From assembly GCA_016715895.1 (NCBI GenBank), contig JADJXH010000003.1:1846501-1910500 (forward strand): a stretch of 64,000 bases of DNA. The letters are read 5' to 3'. The stretch is from Flavobacteriales bacterium. GTDB lineage: Bacteria; Bacteroidota; Bacteroidia; Flavobacteriales_F; PHOS-HE28. This document shows, in pieces, positions 9,026-16,969 of this stretch; position 1 is the stretch's first letter, and each line of letters begins with the position of its first letter. The notes below the pieces were generated by a model. That model had not been told where the DNA came from. It worked only from the letters and a program-made list of their open reading frames with translations, and searched no databases. The position numbers and the translations under genes are program-made.

Positions 9026-10303
9026 TCAGTGCTTGGCGGCAAGGCATTCGGTCAGTATCTGTCCGAAGCGCCACACGTCCTCGAACGAATTGTACAAGGG
9101 CACCGGCGCCACGCGGATCACGTTCGGCTCGCGCCAGTCGGCGATCACGCCGCGCTCAGTGATGCGGTTGAACAGGGCCTTGCCATGGCCGTGGGCCAGA
9201 ATGCTCAACTGACAGCCGCGCTGCGCGGCATCGTTCGGGGTGATCACTTCCAGCCGGGTGCCGATGGCGCGCTCCACCCCGGCGATGATGAACGCGAGGT
9301 AGGCGGTCAATTGTTCGCTCTTGGCGCGCAGGCTGGCGATGCCCGCCCGGTCGAACTGCTCCAGCGCCACGCGGTGCACGGCCATGCTCAACACCGGTGC
9401 ATTGCTCACCTGCCAGGCCTCGGCGGTGGGCATGGGCTTGAAGGTGCGCTCCATCTTGAAGCGCTCGGCCTTGTCATGGCCCCACCAGCCCGCGAACAGC
9501 GGAAGGTCCTTGCCGAGATGCCTTTGGTGCACGAAAGCCCCGGCCACGCTGCCCGGACCGCTGTTGAGGTATTTGTAGCTGCACCAGCAGGCGAAGTCCA
9601 CGTTCCAGTCGTGCAGCTTCACGTGAAGGTTGCCGGCGGCGTGCGCCAGGTCGAAGCCCGCGACGGCCCCGACCGCATGCGCGGCCTGGGTGATGGCGGC
9701 CATGTCGAAGGCCTGCCCGGTGTAGAAGTTCACCCCGCCGAAGCAGACGAGCGCGAGCTGCTCCCCCAGCTCGTTGATCTGGGCGATGATGTCCTCCGTG
9801 CGCAGGGTGTGCTCACCGGCGCGGGGTCGCACCTCGATCAGGTCGGTCTCCGGGTCACCACCGTGGAAGGCGATCTGCGAAGCGAAGGCGTAGGTATCGC
9901 TGGGGAAGGGCCGCGTTTCGGTGAGGATCTTCCTCCGCTTCCCGCTGGGTCGGTAGAAGCTCACCAACAGGAAATGCAGGTTGCTGGTGAGCTGGTTCAT
10001 GGCCACCACCTCTTCCGGCAGGGCTCCCACAAGGCGCGCCAGCGATGGCGTGAGCTCCTCATGGTAGCTGTACCAGGGGTGTTTCGCCTGGAAGTGCCCC
10101 TCCACCCCGAAGCGGGCCCAATCGACCAGCTCCTGCTTCAAGGCGGCTGCGGCGGCCCGTGGTTGCAGCCCAAGGGAGTTGCCGGTGAAGTAGAGCACAT
10201 CCCTGCCTTCGTGCTGCGGGAAGTGGAACTCGGACCGGAATGCACGCAGTGGATCGGCGGCATCGCGCGCTTGTGCGAAGGAAAAGCTGTCCTCGAACGG
10301 CAT
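9026..10303 (-). CDS. kynU: Kynureninase
   Basis: 425 aa from ATG 10303, the usual length for the family. This PLP-dependent fold I enzyme cleaves (3-hydroxy)kynurenine to (3-hydroxy)anthranilate and alanine. The PLP-lysine region reads CWCSYKYLNSGPGSVAGAF, preceded by the cofactor-binding Asp in AGFDLAHAAGN, both characteristic of kynureninase. It lies 57 bases upstream of kmo, probably in the same transcript. A -7 element TACTTTTG sits 9 bases before the start, which argues against the longer N-terminal extension. Confidence 0.93.
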   Translation of the reverse strand: MPFEDSFSFAQARDAADPLRAFRSEFHFPQHEGRDVLYFTGNSLGLQPRAAAAALKQELVDWARFGVEGHFQAKHPWYSYHEELTPSLARLVGALPEEVVAMNQLTSNLHFLLVSFYRPSGKRRKILTETRPFPSDTYAFASQIAFHGGDPETDLIEVRPRAGEHTLRTEDIIAQINELGEQLALVCFGGVNFYTGQAFDMAAITQAAHAVGAVAGFDLAHAAGNLHVKLHDWNVDFACWCSYKYLNSGPGSVAGAFVHQRHLGKDLPLFAGWWGHDKAERFKMERTFKPMPTAEAWQVSNAPVLSMAVHRVALEQFDRAGIASLRAKSEQLTAYLAFIIAGVERAIGTRLEVITPNDAAQRGCQLSILAHGHGKALFNRITERGVIADWREPNVIRVAPVPLYNSFEDVWRFGQILTECLAAKH

Positions 10304-10312
10304 GGATGCCGC

Positions 10313-10320
10313 CAAAAGTA
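10313..10320 (-). promoter_or_regulatory. -7 promoter element of kynU (TACTTTTG)
   Basis: Perfect TAnnTTTG on the minus strand, 9 bases upstream of the kynU ATG at 10303. It gives a very short 5' leader. Confidence 0.55.
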
Positions 10321-10355
10321 GGTCCGCCCGATCACCCCGGGCTGACGATCGTCGC

Positions 10356-11246
10356 TCAGGGCATCGAGGCCAGGGCCTGTGCGAGCGGCGGCAGAAGGAG
10401 CGCACCGTCCAGGACCAGGCCGAAATGGAGCGGGCCCCGCTCCGCCGTGCTCCGCGCCACGAGCACTGCCACGGCCAGGTAGGCGAGGGCCGTCAGCACC
10501 ATGTCCGGCGGCCAGCTGGAGGACGCGCCCACCGGGCTCAGCGCATGCCCCACGAACGCCAGCGAGGCGAACACGGCGGCCGGATAGAGCATCAGGAGCA
10601 CGGCGAGGACGCGTGTTCCAGCCGACCCCAGGAGCTGCGGTACCGTGAGCACGACATCCCGATCGATCACGCGGTCGCGGAGGTCGAACACCAGGGCGAG
10701 GGACAGGAAGAAGCACATCTGCATGGCGAACAACCAACCGGCACCCTGCGGGGGTCGGTCCGCTGGCGCGAAGAGCAGGGGCAGGTGAACGGTGGTCCAG
10801 GCCCAGCAGGCCGCGATCAGGAAGGCCTTGAGCAGCGGCACCCGACGCAGGCCCACCGTGCGCCCCCGCACCCAGGGGGCGGGCACCACATAGAGGAGCA
10901 CGGCCAGGGCGACCGGCGCGCTGCGCAGGACCAGGTCGAACAGGTGGTGCGCGGCCACGACCAGGGCGGCGAGGGCGGCCATCATCGCGGCACCGAGCAG
11001 GACCGTGCGATGCGTGGAGGTCCATTGCAGCTGCGGCGACAGCCCCAGGGTGGGATGACCCGCGCGTGCCGATCGCATGAACGCATATCCGGCGAAGGTG
11101 GCCAGCGCGGCCACCGCTGGGGCCCGCCATCCGGACAAGCCCATCAGGTGCTGCATGGACCAGGTCTGTGCCGCGGCCCCGCACGCGAGCCACACATGGC
11201 CATGGATCAACACGCGGAGCAGGGGGTCGCGCAGGCCCGCGTCCAT
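10356..11246 (-). CDS. UbiA-like polytopic membrane protein
   Basis: 296 aa from ATG 11246, five bases after the stop of the upstream gene, so the two are probably co-transcribed. About eight hydrophobic segments are visible. The segment SLALVFDLRDRVIDRDVV resembles the second Asp-rich motif of UbiA prenyltransferases; the first NDxxDxxxD motif is not clear. Similar proteins in Bacteroidota are usually labelled UbiA prenyltransferase-family. Activity is not established by the sequence, and the degenerate first motif makes a non-catalytic role possible. Confidence 0.6.
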   Translation of the reverse strand: MDAGLRDPLLRVLIHGHVWLACGAAAQTWSMQHLMGLSGWRAPAVAALATFAGYAFMRSARAGHPTLGLSPQLQWTSTHRTVLLGAAMMAALAALVVAAHHLFDLVLRSAPVALAVLLYVVPAPWVRGRTVGLRRVPLLKAFLIAACWAWTTVHLPLLFAPADRPPQGAGWLFAMQMCFFLSLALVFDLRDRVIDRDVVLTVPQLLGSAGTRVLAVLLMLYPAAVFASLAFVGHALSPVGASSSWPPDMVLTALAYLAVAVLVARSTAERGPLHFGLVLDGALLLPPLAQALASMP

Positions 11247-11251
11247 CGGCC

Positions 11252-11869
11252 TCAGCGGTCCATGTTGGGGTTGATCACCAGTTGGCGCACGGCCAGCCCG
11301 ACGGCCACACCGGCGAGCGTGGTGTACAGCGTGCGCAGGACCCGCTTGGTGCGGCCCGTGCTGGCATAGCCGGTGGCGTAAAAGGGATCGCCCTCCATCA
11401 ACGGGTCGCGGATGGATCCGCGGGTGACATGGACCCGGGGCAGCACCATCGCACCGGCGTAGATCGGGGGCAGCAGCAGGGACATGACCTCCAGATCGAG
11501 CGCGAGCACGGTGCCCGCGCCGAAGACGAAACCGCCGATCATGGGCCACAGCGGGCGGTAGCCATCGCGTGCATCCTGTTCGCCCTTGATGATCCAGCGC
11601 ATCTGGTCCACGCTGTAGTCGTTGCCGAACACCGTGTCCATGAAGTACCAGACGCGTTCACGGCCCAGGCTGTCGGTGACGCTGAACACGCTCTCGGTGG
11701 GTTCACTGCGTTCGATGAGGCGCGCACCCTTGGGCACCTGGTACCGGATCTCCAAGGTGCTCTGCCCGAGCACCCGGCCATCGATCGTCTGGCCGTTCAT
11801 GAGGAGGATACGGTCCTGAGCCTGGATCCCCGCGCAAAGGAGCAATGGAAGAAGCCAGGTGGATCGCAT
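11252..11869 (-). CDS. Exported protein of unknown function
   Basis: 205 aa from ATG 11869. The N-terminus MRSTWLLPLLLCAGIQAQ is a signal peptide. The following domain begins RILLMNGQTIDGRVLGQ, resembling small SH3/Sm-like beta-barrels of exported Bacteroidota proteins. Two hydrophobic segments (PMIGGFVFGAGTVLALDL and LYTTLAGVAVGLAVRQL) may span a membrane. I do not recognise a function. It is followed closely by the UbiA-like gene and preceded by a perfect -7 element. Confidence 0.6.
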   Translation of the reverse strand: MRSTWLLPLLLCAGIQAQDRILLMNGQTIDGRVLGQSTLEIRYQVPKGARLIERSEPTESVFSVTDSLGRERVWYFMDTVFGNDYSVDQMRWIIKGEQDARDGYRPLWPMIGGFVFGAGTVLALDLEVMSLLLPPIYAGAMVLPRVHVTRGSIRDPLMEGDPFYATGYASTGRTKRVLRTLYTTLAGVAVGLAVRQLVINPNMDR

Positions 11870-11879
11870 CGGAAGCGGC

Positions 11880-11887
11880 CAAAGATA
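11880..11887 (-). promoter_or_regulatory. -7 promoter element (TATCTTTG)
   Basis: Perfect TAnnTTTG on the minus strand, 10 bases before ATG 11869. Confidence 0.6.
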
Positions 11888-11959
11888 GGCCGTGCCGAAC
11901 ATCGCGCCGGCCGCGTTGTTGCTGGGAATGAGCGCCCCGATCGGCCTTCAGCCGGTCCG

Positions 11960-11967
11960 TATATTCG
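11960..11967 (+). promoter_or_regulatory. Probable -7 promoter element of gcvP (TATATTCG)
   Basis: TATATTCG, one base off TAnnTTTG, 20 bases before the gcvP ATG at 11988. Confidence 0.4.
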
Positions 11968-11987
11968 CCGCGCCTTCAGGCCACCCC

Positions 11988-14849
11988 ATGAACACCGTCA
12001 CCTACCACGAGCGCCACATCGGGCCTCATGCCACCGACACCCAGGCCATGCTGAACGCCATTGGCGTGTCATCGCTCGAAGAGCTCATCCAGCGCACCGT
12101 GCCTCAGGGCATCCGCTCCGCGCATCCGTTGGCCACGGGCGAGGCCCTCACCGAACGCCAGCACCTGGACCACATGAAGGCGCTGGGCGCGAAGAACAAG
12201 GTGTTCCGCAGCTACATCGGCCTGGGCTTCAGCGGCACGGTGACCCCGCCGCCGATCCTGCGCAACATCTTCGAGAATCCCGGATGGTACACGGCTTACA
12301 CGCCCTACCAGGCCGAGATCGCGCAGGGCCGCCTGGAGGCGCTGCTCAACTTCCAGACGATGTGCAGCGACCTCACCGGCCTGCCCATCGCCAACGCCAG
12401 CCTGCTCGATGAGGCCACCGCCATCGCCGAGGCCATGCACATGCTGTATGCGGCGCGTCCGAAGGAACTGGCCAACGCCCACAAGTTCTTCGCCGACAAG
12501 GGCCTCATTCCTCAGAACATCGACGTGCTGCGCACCCGCTGCGCACCCATCGGCGTGGAACTGGTGGTCGGCGACGTGAACGCGATCGACCCTGCCGACG
12601 GCTACTTCGGCATCGCGCTGCAGTACCCCGCCCTCGATGGCAGCGTGAACGACCACCGCGCCATCGTGGCGAAGGCCAAGGCGGCCGGCGTGAAGACCGC
12701 CGTGTGCGCCGACCTGCTCTCGTTGGTGCTGCTGACGCCTCCGGGCGAGTGGGGCGCCGACGTGTGCGTGGGCAACAGCCAACGCTTCGGGGTGCCCATG
12801 GGCTACGGTGGCCCGCACGCCGCGTTCTTCTGCACCACGGAGGAATACAAGCGCCTGATCCCCGGCCGCATCATCGGCGTGAGCCAGGACCGCCGCGGCC
12901 GTCGCGGCCTGCGCATGGCCCTGCAGACGCGTGAGCAGCACATCCGCCGCGACAAGGCCACCAGCAACATCTGCACCGCGCAGGCCCTGCTCGCCGTGAT
13001 GGCCGGCATGTACGGCGTGTACCACGGTCCAGATGGCCTGAAGCGCATCGCCGCCAACGTGCATGCCCACACCCGCAGCGTGGCCGAGGCCGCGAAGGCA
13101 CTGGGCTACACCGTGGCCAACGGCAGCTTCTTCGACACCATCACCCTCAGCGGTGCCGATGTGAACAAGGTGCGCGCCGCGGCCGAGAAGCGGGGCATCA
13201 ACTTCCGCTACGACGGCAGCAACGTGAGCATCGCGCTCGACGAGACGGTGCGCCTGACCGATGCGAGCGACGTGGTGGCCGCCCTGGCCGAGGCCGTGGG
13301 CAAGCCCGCTCCGGCGCTCAGCGGCAACGGGGCCAGCATGGCCGTACCCGCCGACCTGCAGCGCACCAGCCCCATCCTCACCCACCCGGTGTTCAACACG
13401 CACCACACCGAGCTGGAGCTGCAGCGTTACATCAAGAAGCTTGAGAACAAGGACTTCAGCCTGATGCACGGCATGATCCCGCTGGGCTCGTGCACCATGA
13501 AGCTGAACGCCGCCAGCACGCTGATGCCGCTGAGCTGGCCTGAGTGGAACGCGCTCCATCCGTTCGCGCCGGTGGACCAGACCGAGGGCTACCAGGAGCT
13601 GTTCCGCGAGCTGAGCGACATCCTGGCCAAGGCCACCGGCTTCAGCGCCGTGAGCCTGCAGCCCAACAGCGGAGCACAAGGTGAGTACGCCGGCCTGATG
13701 GTGATCCGCGCCTACCACGAGGCCCGTGGCGACAAGCACCGGAACATCGCCCTGATCCCCAGCAGCGCGCACGGCACCAATCCCGCCAGCGCGGTGATGG
13801 CCGGCATGCAGGTGGTGGTGGTGAAGGCCACCGAGGACGGCCAGATCGATGTGGCCGACCTGAAGGCCAAGGCCGAACAGTACAAGGACACCCTGAGCTG
13901 CCTGATGGTGACCTACCCCAGCACGCACGGCGTGTACGAGGCCGCGATCAAGGAGGTCACCGGCACCATCCACGCGAACGGCGGCCTGGTGTACATGGAC
14001 GGCGCCAACATGAACGCGCAGGTGGGCCTCACCAGCCCGGGCGAGATCGGCGCCGACGTGTGCCACCTCAACCTGCACAAGACCTTCGCCATCCCGCACG
14101 GCGGCGGTGGTCCCGGCATGGGCCCGATCTGCGTGAACGACAAGCTGAAGCCCTTCCTGCCCGGCCATCCGTTGGTGAAGACCGGTGGTGAGAAGGCGAT
14201 CCCCGCCGTGAGCGCGGCGCCCTGGGGCAGCGCGCTGATCCTGCTGATCAGCTACGGCTACAGCAAGATGCTCGGCGGCAACGGCCTCACCGACGCCACG
14301 CGCTACGCCATCCTCAACGCCAATTACATCAAGGCGAAGCTGGAAAAGCACTACCCGATCCTCTACGTGGGCGACCAGGGCATGGTGGCGCACGAGATGA
14401 TCCTGGACTGCCGCGAGTTCAAGCGCACCGCCGGTGTGGAGGTGGAGGACATCGCCAAGCGCCTGATGGACTACGGTTTCCACGCGCCCACGGTGAGCTT
14501 CCCGGTGGCGGGCACGCTGATGGTGGAGCCCACCGAGAGCGAAGCGAAGCCCGAACTGGACCGCTTCATCGAGGCCATGATCGGCATCCGCCACGAGATC
14601 GCCGAGATCGAGAGCGGCAAGGCCGACAAGGCGGACAACGTGTTGAAGATGGCCCCGCACACCAGTGACGAGGTCTGTGCCGACACCTGGAGCCACGTTT
14701 ACGGCCGCGAGAAGGCCGCCTTCCCGGTGAGCGTGAACCGTTACTGGAAGTACTGGCCCACGGTGAGCCGCGTGGACAACGCTTATGGCGACCGCAACCT
14801 GGTGTGCACCTGCCCGCCGGTGGAGGAGTACGCGACCACGGAGGCCTGA
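11988..14849 (+). CDS. gcvP: Glycine dehydrogenase (decarboxylating), P-protein
   Basis: 953 aa from ATG 11988, the standard length of the fused single-chain P-protein. It decarboxylates glycine on PLP and transfers the aminomethyl group to lipoyl-GcvH in the glycine cleavage system. The start MNTVTYHERHIGPH matches the family N-terminus (FxxRHIGP). The PLP lysine lies near residue 698 in HLNLHKTFAIPHGGGGPG. The C-terminal half also carries LMHGMIPLGSCTMKLN. The gene is monocistronic here; gcvT and gcvH are not in the window. An in-frame upstream ATG at 11892 overlaps the divergent gene's promoter and is rejected. Confidence 0.97.
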   Translation: MNTVTYHERHIGPHATDTQAMLNAIGVSSLEELIQRTVPQGIRSAHPLATGEALTERQHLDHMKALGAKNKVFRSYIGLGFSGTVTPPPILRNIFENPGWYTAYTPYQAEIAQGRLEALLNFQTMCSDLTGLPIANASLLDEATAIAEAMHMLYAARPKELANAHKFFADKGLIPQNIDVLRTRCAPIGVELVVGDVNAIDPADGYFGIALQYPALDGSVNDHRAIVAKAKAAGVKTAVCADLLSLVLLTPPGEWGADVCVGNSQRFGVPMGYGGPHAAFFCTTEEYKRLIPGRIIGVSQDRRGRRGLRMALQTREQHIRRDKATSNICTAQALLAVMAGMYGVYHGPDGLKRIAANVHAHTRSVAEAAKALGYTVANGSFFDTITLSGADVNKVRAAAEKRGINFRYDGSNVSIALDETVRLTDASDVVAALAEAVGKPAPALSGNGASMAVPADLQRTSPILTHPVFNTHHTELELQRYIKKLENKDFSLMHGMIPLGSCTMKLNAASTLMPLSWPEWNALHPFAPVDQTEGYQELFRELSDILAKATGFSAVSLQPNSGAQGEYAGLMVIRAYHEARGDKHRNIALIPSSAHGTNPASAVMAGMQVVVVKATEDGQIDVADLKAKAEQYKDTLSCLMVTYPSTHGVYEAAIKEVTGTIHANGGLVYMDGANMNAQVGLTSPGEIGADVCHLNLHKTFAIPHGGGGPGMGPICVNDKLKPFLPGHPLVKTGGEKAIPAVSAAPWGSALILLISYGYSKMLGGNGLTDATRYAILNANYIKAKLEKHYPILYVGDQGMVAHEMILDCREFKRTAGVEVEDIAKRLMDYGFHAPTVSFPVAGTLMVEPTESEAKPELDRFIEAMIGIRHEIAEIESGKADKADNVLKMAPHTSDEVCADTWSHVYGREKAAFPVSVNRYWKYWPTVSRVDNAYGDRNLVCTCPPVEEYATTEA

Positions 14850-14869
14850 GGTCGGGCAACCGTTCACCC

Positions 14870-14904
14870 TGGAACGCACCACTGCTCAACCGGTGGTGCG
14901 TTCG
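14870..14904 (+). terminator. Hairpin terminator after gcvP
   Basis: GAACGCACCAC (14872-14882) pairs with GTGGTGCGTTC (14893-14903), extendable by two pairs with a 6-base loop. No strong T-tract follows. The gap 14850-15052 otherwise holds only the upstream region of the next gene. Confidence 0.55.
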
Positions 14905-15052
14905 CATTCCTGGGACAGCGACCTTCGATGGTCTGTGCCCGCACCAACCGTTCGCGGAGAGGCTCCGGGTCCGTCACAAAGGCCTTTCGTTACCCTGCTT
15001 CGTGGATGCAGCTTCGGCCCGGGTCAGCGTCCGATCGCCGGCCCCAACGCCG

Positions 15053-16894
15053 ATGCGGAACCCTGTGAACTCCATTCTTCTTTGCCTGGCCAGCACGATG
15101 GTGCTTGCCCAGGAACCCGTGCAGCAGATGCCGTCGTGCTGGAACACCCGGGCACCCATGGCCCCGGCGCATGGACATGAACCACCGGAAGCGCTGACGG
15201 CTGAACGGTCGGCCGCTGCGGTGCTCTGGTCGGAGGACTTCGAGAACGGCCTGGGCGGCTGGACGGTGAACACCCAGACCGGGGCGGTGTCGTGGCAATT
15301 GACCAGCACCGGGAACACGGGCGGGTTCACGCCCGGTCCGCTGCAGAGCACCACCGGATATCCGGGCGGGTCCTGGATCGTGGCGGATTCGGATGAACAG
15401 GGCACGGCGGGGGTGGCCGAGAACACGACGATCACCTCGCCCCCGATCACCGGGCTGGACACGGTCCCCTTCATGCTCCTGCGCTTCGAGCAGAGCTTCC
15501 GCCAGCTGAACAACGATATCACGCAGGTGGAGGTGAGCAGCGATGGTGGAAGCGACTGGACCGTGTTCCCGGTGAACGGTGATGTGCCGGGCAACCAGAG
15601 CACGCCCGGCTCACCCGTGAGCGAGACGGTGGTGTTGAACATCAGCAGCGCGCTCAATGGCGGCTCGGGCGACATCCGGATCCGCTTCCACTGGCTCAGC
15701 TTCGAGGGCTTCACCTACAGCTGGCAGGTGGATGACATCGCCCTGCTGACGGTGGAGGCGAACGACCTCCGGCTGATCTCGGCCACCTATGCCGACTGGA
15801 GCCCCGATGAGCCCGACTTCGACGGCCTTCCCTACTCCATCTACCCGATCGATGAACTGCGGGAACTGAAGTTCAAGGCCGTTGCGATCAACAACGGGTC
15901 ACAGCCACAGACCAACGTACGGCTGAAGGCCGACATCGACGGCCCCGGCACCAACGACGTGATCCTCTACAGCGCGCCGATCACGCTATCGCCGGGTGCG
16001 GTGGACAGCCTGTACATCACGGGCTACACCCCGGTGGCCGCGCTGGGCACCTACCTGCTCCAGCTCTCCGTGGTGCAGGACGAGCCCGAAGCCCTGCCGG
16101 ACGACAACGGGAAGGTGATGCGCTTCGAGGTGCAGGTGGACCGCTTCGCGCGGGACGAGAACGCCATGCAGGGCGACCGCGACAACGGCACCGACCCCTA
16201 CGAACTGGGGAACTGGTATCACATCCGTTCGTCCGACCACACGCTGTACGCGATCGAGGTGGCCCTGAGCGCGCGCACCGACCCGGGTACGCTCATCTCC
16301 GCATCGCTCTATGATGAGGAGTTGGAACTGCTCATGAGCACCGAGGAGCACGAGGTGCTCGCCAGCGAGCTGAACCTCCAGGGCCAGCATGAGTTCATCA
16401 CCCTGCCCCTGGTCGCACCCATGCCGCTGGACGCGGATAACGACTACTTCGTGGCGGTGACGCACTATGGGGGCACCGAGGAGGTATGGACGGCCACCAG
16501 CGGCACGAGCGCGCCACAGAGCTCGTTGATCTTCGACGGCGGCAGCGGGCAGTGGTTCTATGTGACGGTGACCCCGATGGTGCGGATGAACTTCGATCCC
16601 GCGGCGGGCGTGGCCGATGACCCGGCCCGGAGGCTCGGGCTCGTGGCGGCACCCAGCCTGTTCGACGACCGCACGACGATCAGGTTCGAACTGCCCGTGG
16701 CGTCGCCGGTGCGCTGGGAACTGCATGATGCGGTCGGCCGCCTGGTGCGATCGGGCGATGCAGGCCGACTGGCCCCGGGGGCGCACGCGATCGAACTGCC
16801 CGCGGGGGAGCTGGCACCCGGGGTGCATGCGTTCACCCTCATCGATGGCGAGCGACGGTCCACGATCCGCATCGTGCGCAACGGGGCGCGGTGA
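15053..16894 (+). CDS. T9SS-secreted protein, MAM/choice-of-anchor-like, paralogue 1 of 4
   Basis: 613 aa from ATG 15053 (MRNPVNSILLCLASTMVLAQ, a signal peptide). Residues ~55-240 form a jelly-roll domain of the MAM/choice-of-anchor J type, starting WSEDFENGLGGWTVN and ending SWQVDDIALL. A CARDB-like region follows (NNGSQPQTNVRLKADI). The last ~75 residues are a type A T9SS sorting domain (TTIRFELPVASPVRWELHD, VGRLVRSGDAGRL, STIRIVRN). The protein is expected at the cell surface or outside. It is the first of four tandem genes with the same domain order. Confidence 0.85.
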   Translation: MRNPVNSILLCLASTMVLAQEPVQQMPSCWNTRAPMAPAHGHEPPEALTAERSAAAVLWSEDFENGLGGWTVNTQTGAVSWQLTSTGNTGGFTPGPLQSTTGYPGGSWIVADSDEQGTAGVAENTTITSPPITGLDTVPFMLLRFEQSFRQLNNDITQVEVSSDGGSDWTVFPVNGDVPGNQSTPGSPVSETVVLNISSALNGGSGDIRIRFHWLSFEGFTYSWQVDDIALLTVEANDLRLISATYADWSPDEPDFDGLPYSIYPIDELRELKFKAVAINNGSQPQTNVRLKADIDGPGTNDVILYSAPITLSPGAVDSLYITGYTPVAALGTYLLQLSVVQDEPEALPDDNGKVMRFEVQVDRFARDENAMQGDRDNGTDPYELGNWYHIRSSDHTLYAIEVALSARTDPGTLISASLYDEELELLMSTEEHEVLASELNLQGQHEFITLPLVAPMPLDADNDYFVAVTHYGGTEEVWTATSGTSAPQSSLIFDGGSGQWFYVTVTPMVRMNFDPAAGVADDPARRLGLVAAPSLFDDRTTIRFELPVASPVRWELHDAVGRLVRSGDAGRLAPGAHAIELPAGELAPGVHAFTLIDGERRSTIRIVRNGAR

Positions 16895-16914
16895 CCGGAC
16901 CGGTCGTGAGCGGC

Positions 16915-16939
16915 GAAGCCCCCGGATGACGGGGGCTTC
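16915..16939 (+). terminator. Hairpin terminator
   Basis: Perfect 10-bp stem GAAGCCCCCG/CGGGGGCTTC with 5-base loop GATGA, 21 bases after the stop at 16894. It lacks a long T-tract. Confidence 0.6.
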
Positions 16940-16955
16940 GTGCGTTGCACCGGGC

Positions 16956-16963
16956 TATCTTTG
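16956..16963 (+). promoter_or_regulatory. -7 promoter element (TATCTTTG)
   Basis: Perfect TAnnTTTG ending 6 bases before ATG 16970, which predicts an almost leaderless mRNA. Confidence 0.6.
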
Positions 16964-16969
16964 GCGGCC

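Noticed and set aside
12069..14882. A 937-codon open frame on the minus strand across gcvP, and similar long frames antisense to other genes (e.g. 18465-20855, 28476-31100, and plus-strand 35846-37924).
   Set aside because: Their translations are low-complexity, rich in His, Arg, Ala and Gly with no domains, and oppose unambiguous genes. They are shadows of G+C-rich codon use.
14850..15052. A non-coding RNA or riboswitch in the longest gap, next to gcvP.
   Set aside because: The gap follows gcvP rather than preceding it, and beyond the terminator hairpin I see no glycine-riboswitch-like tandem structure.
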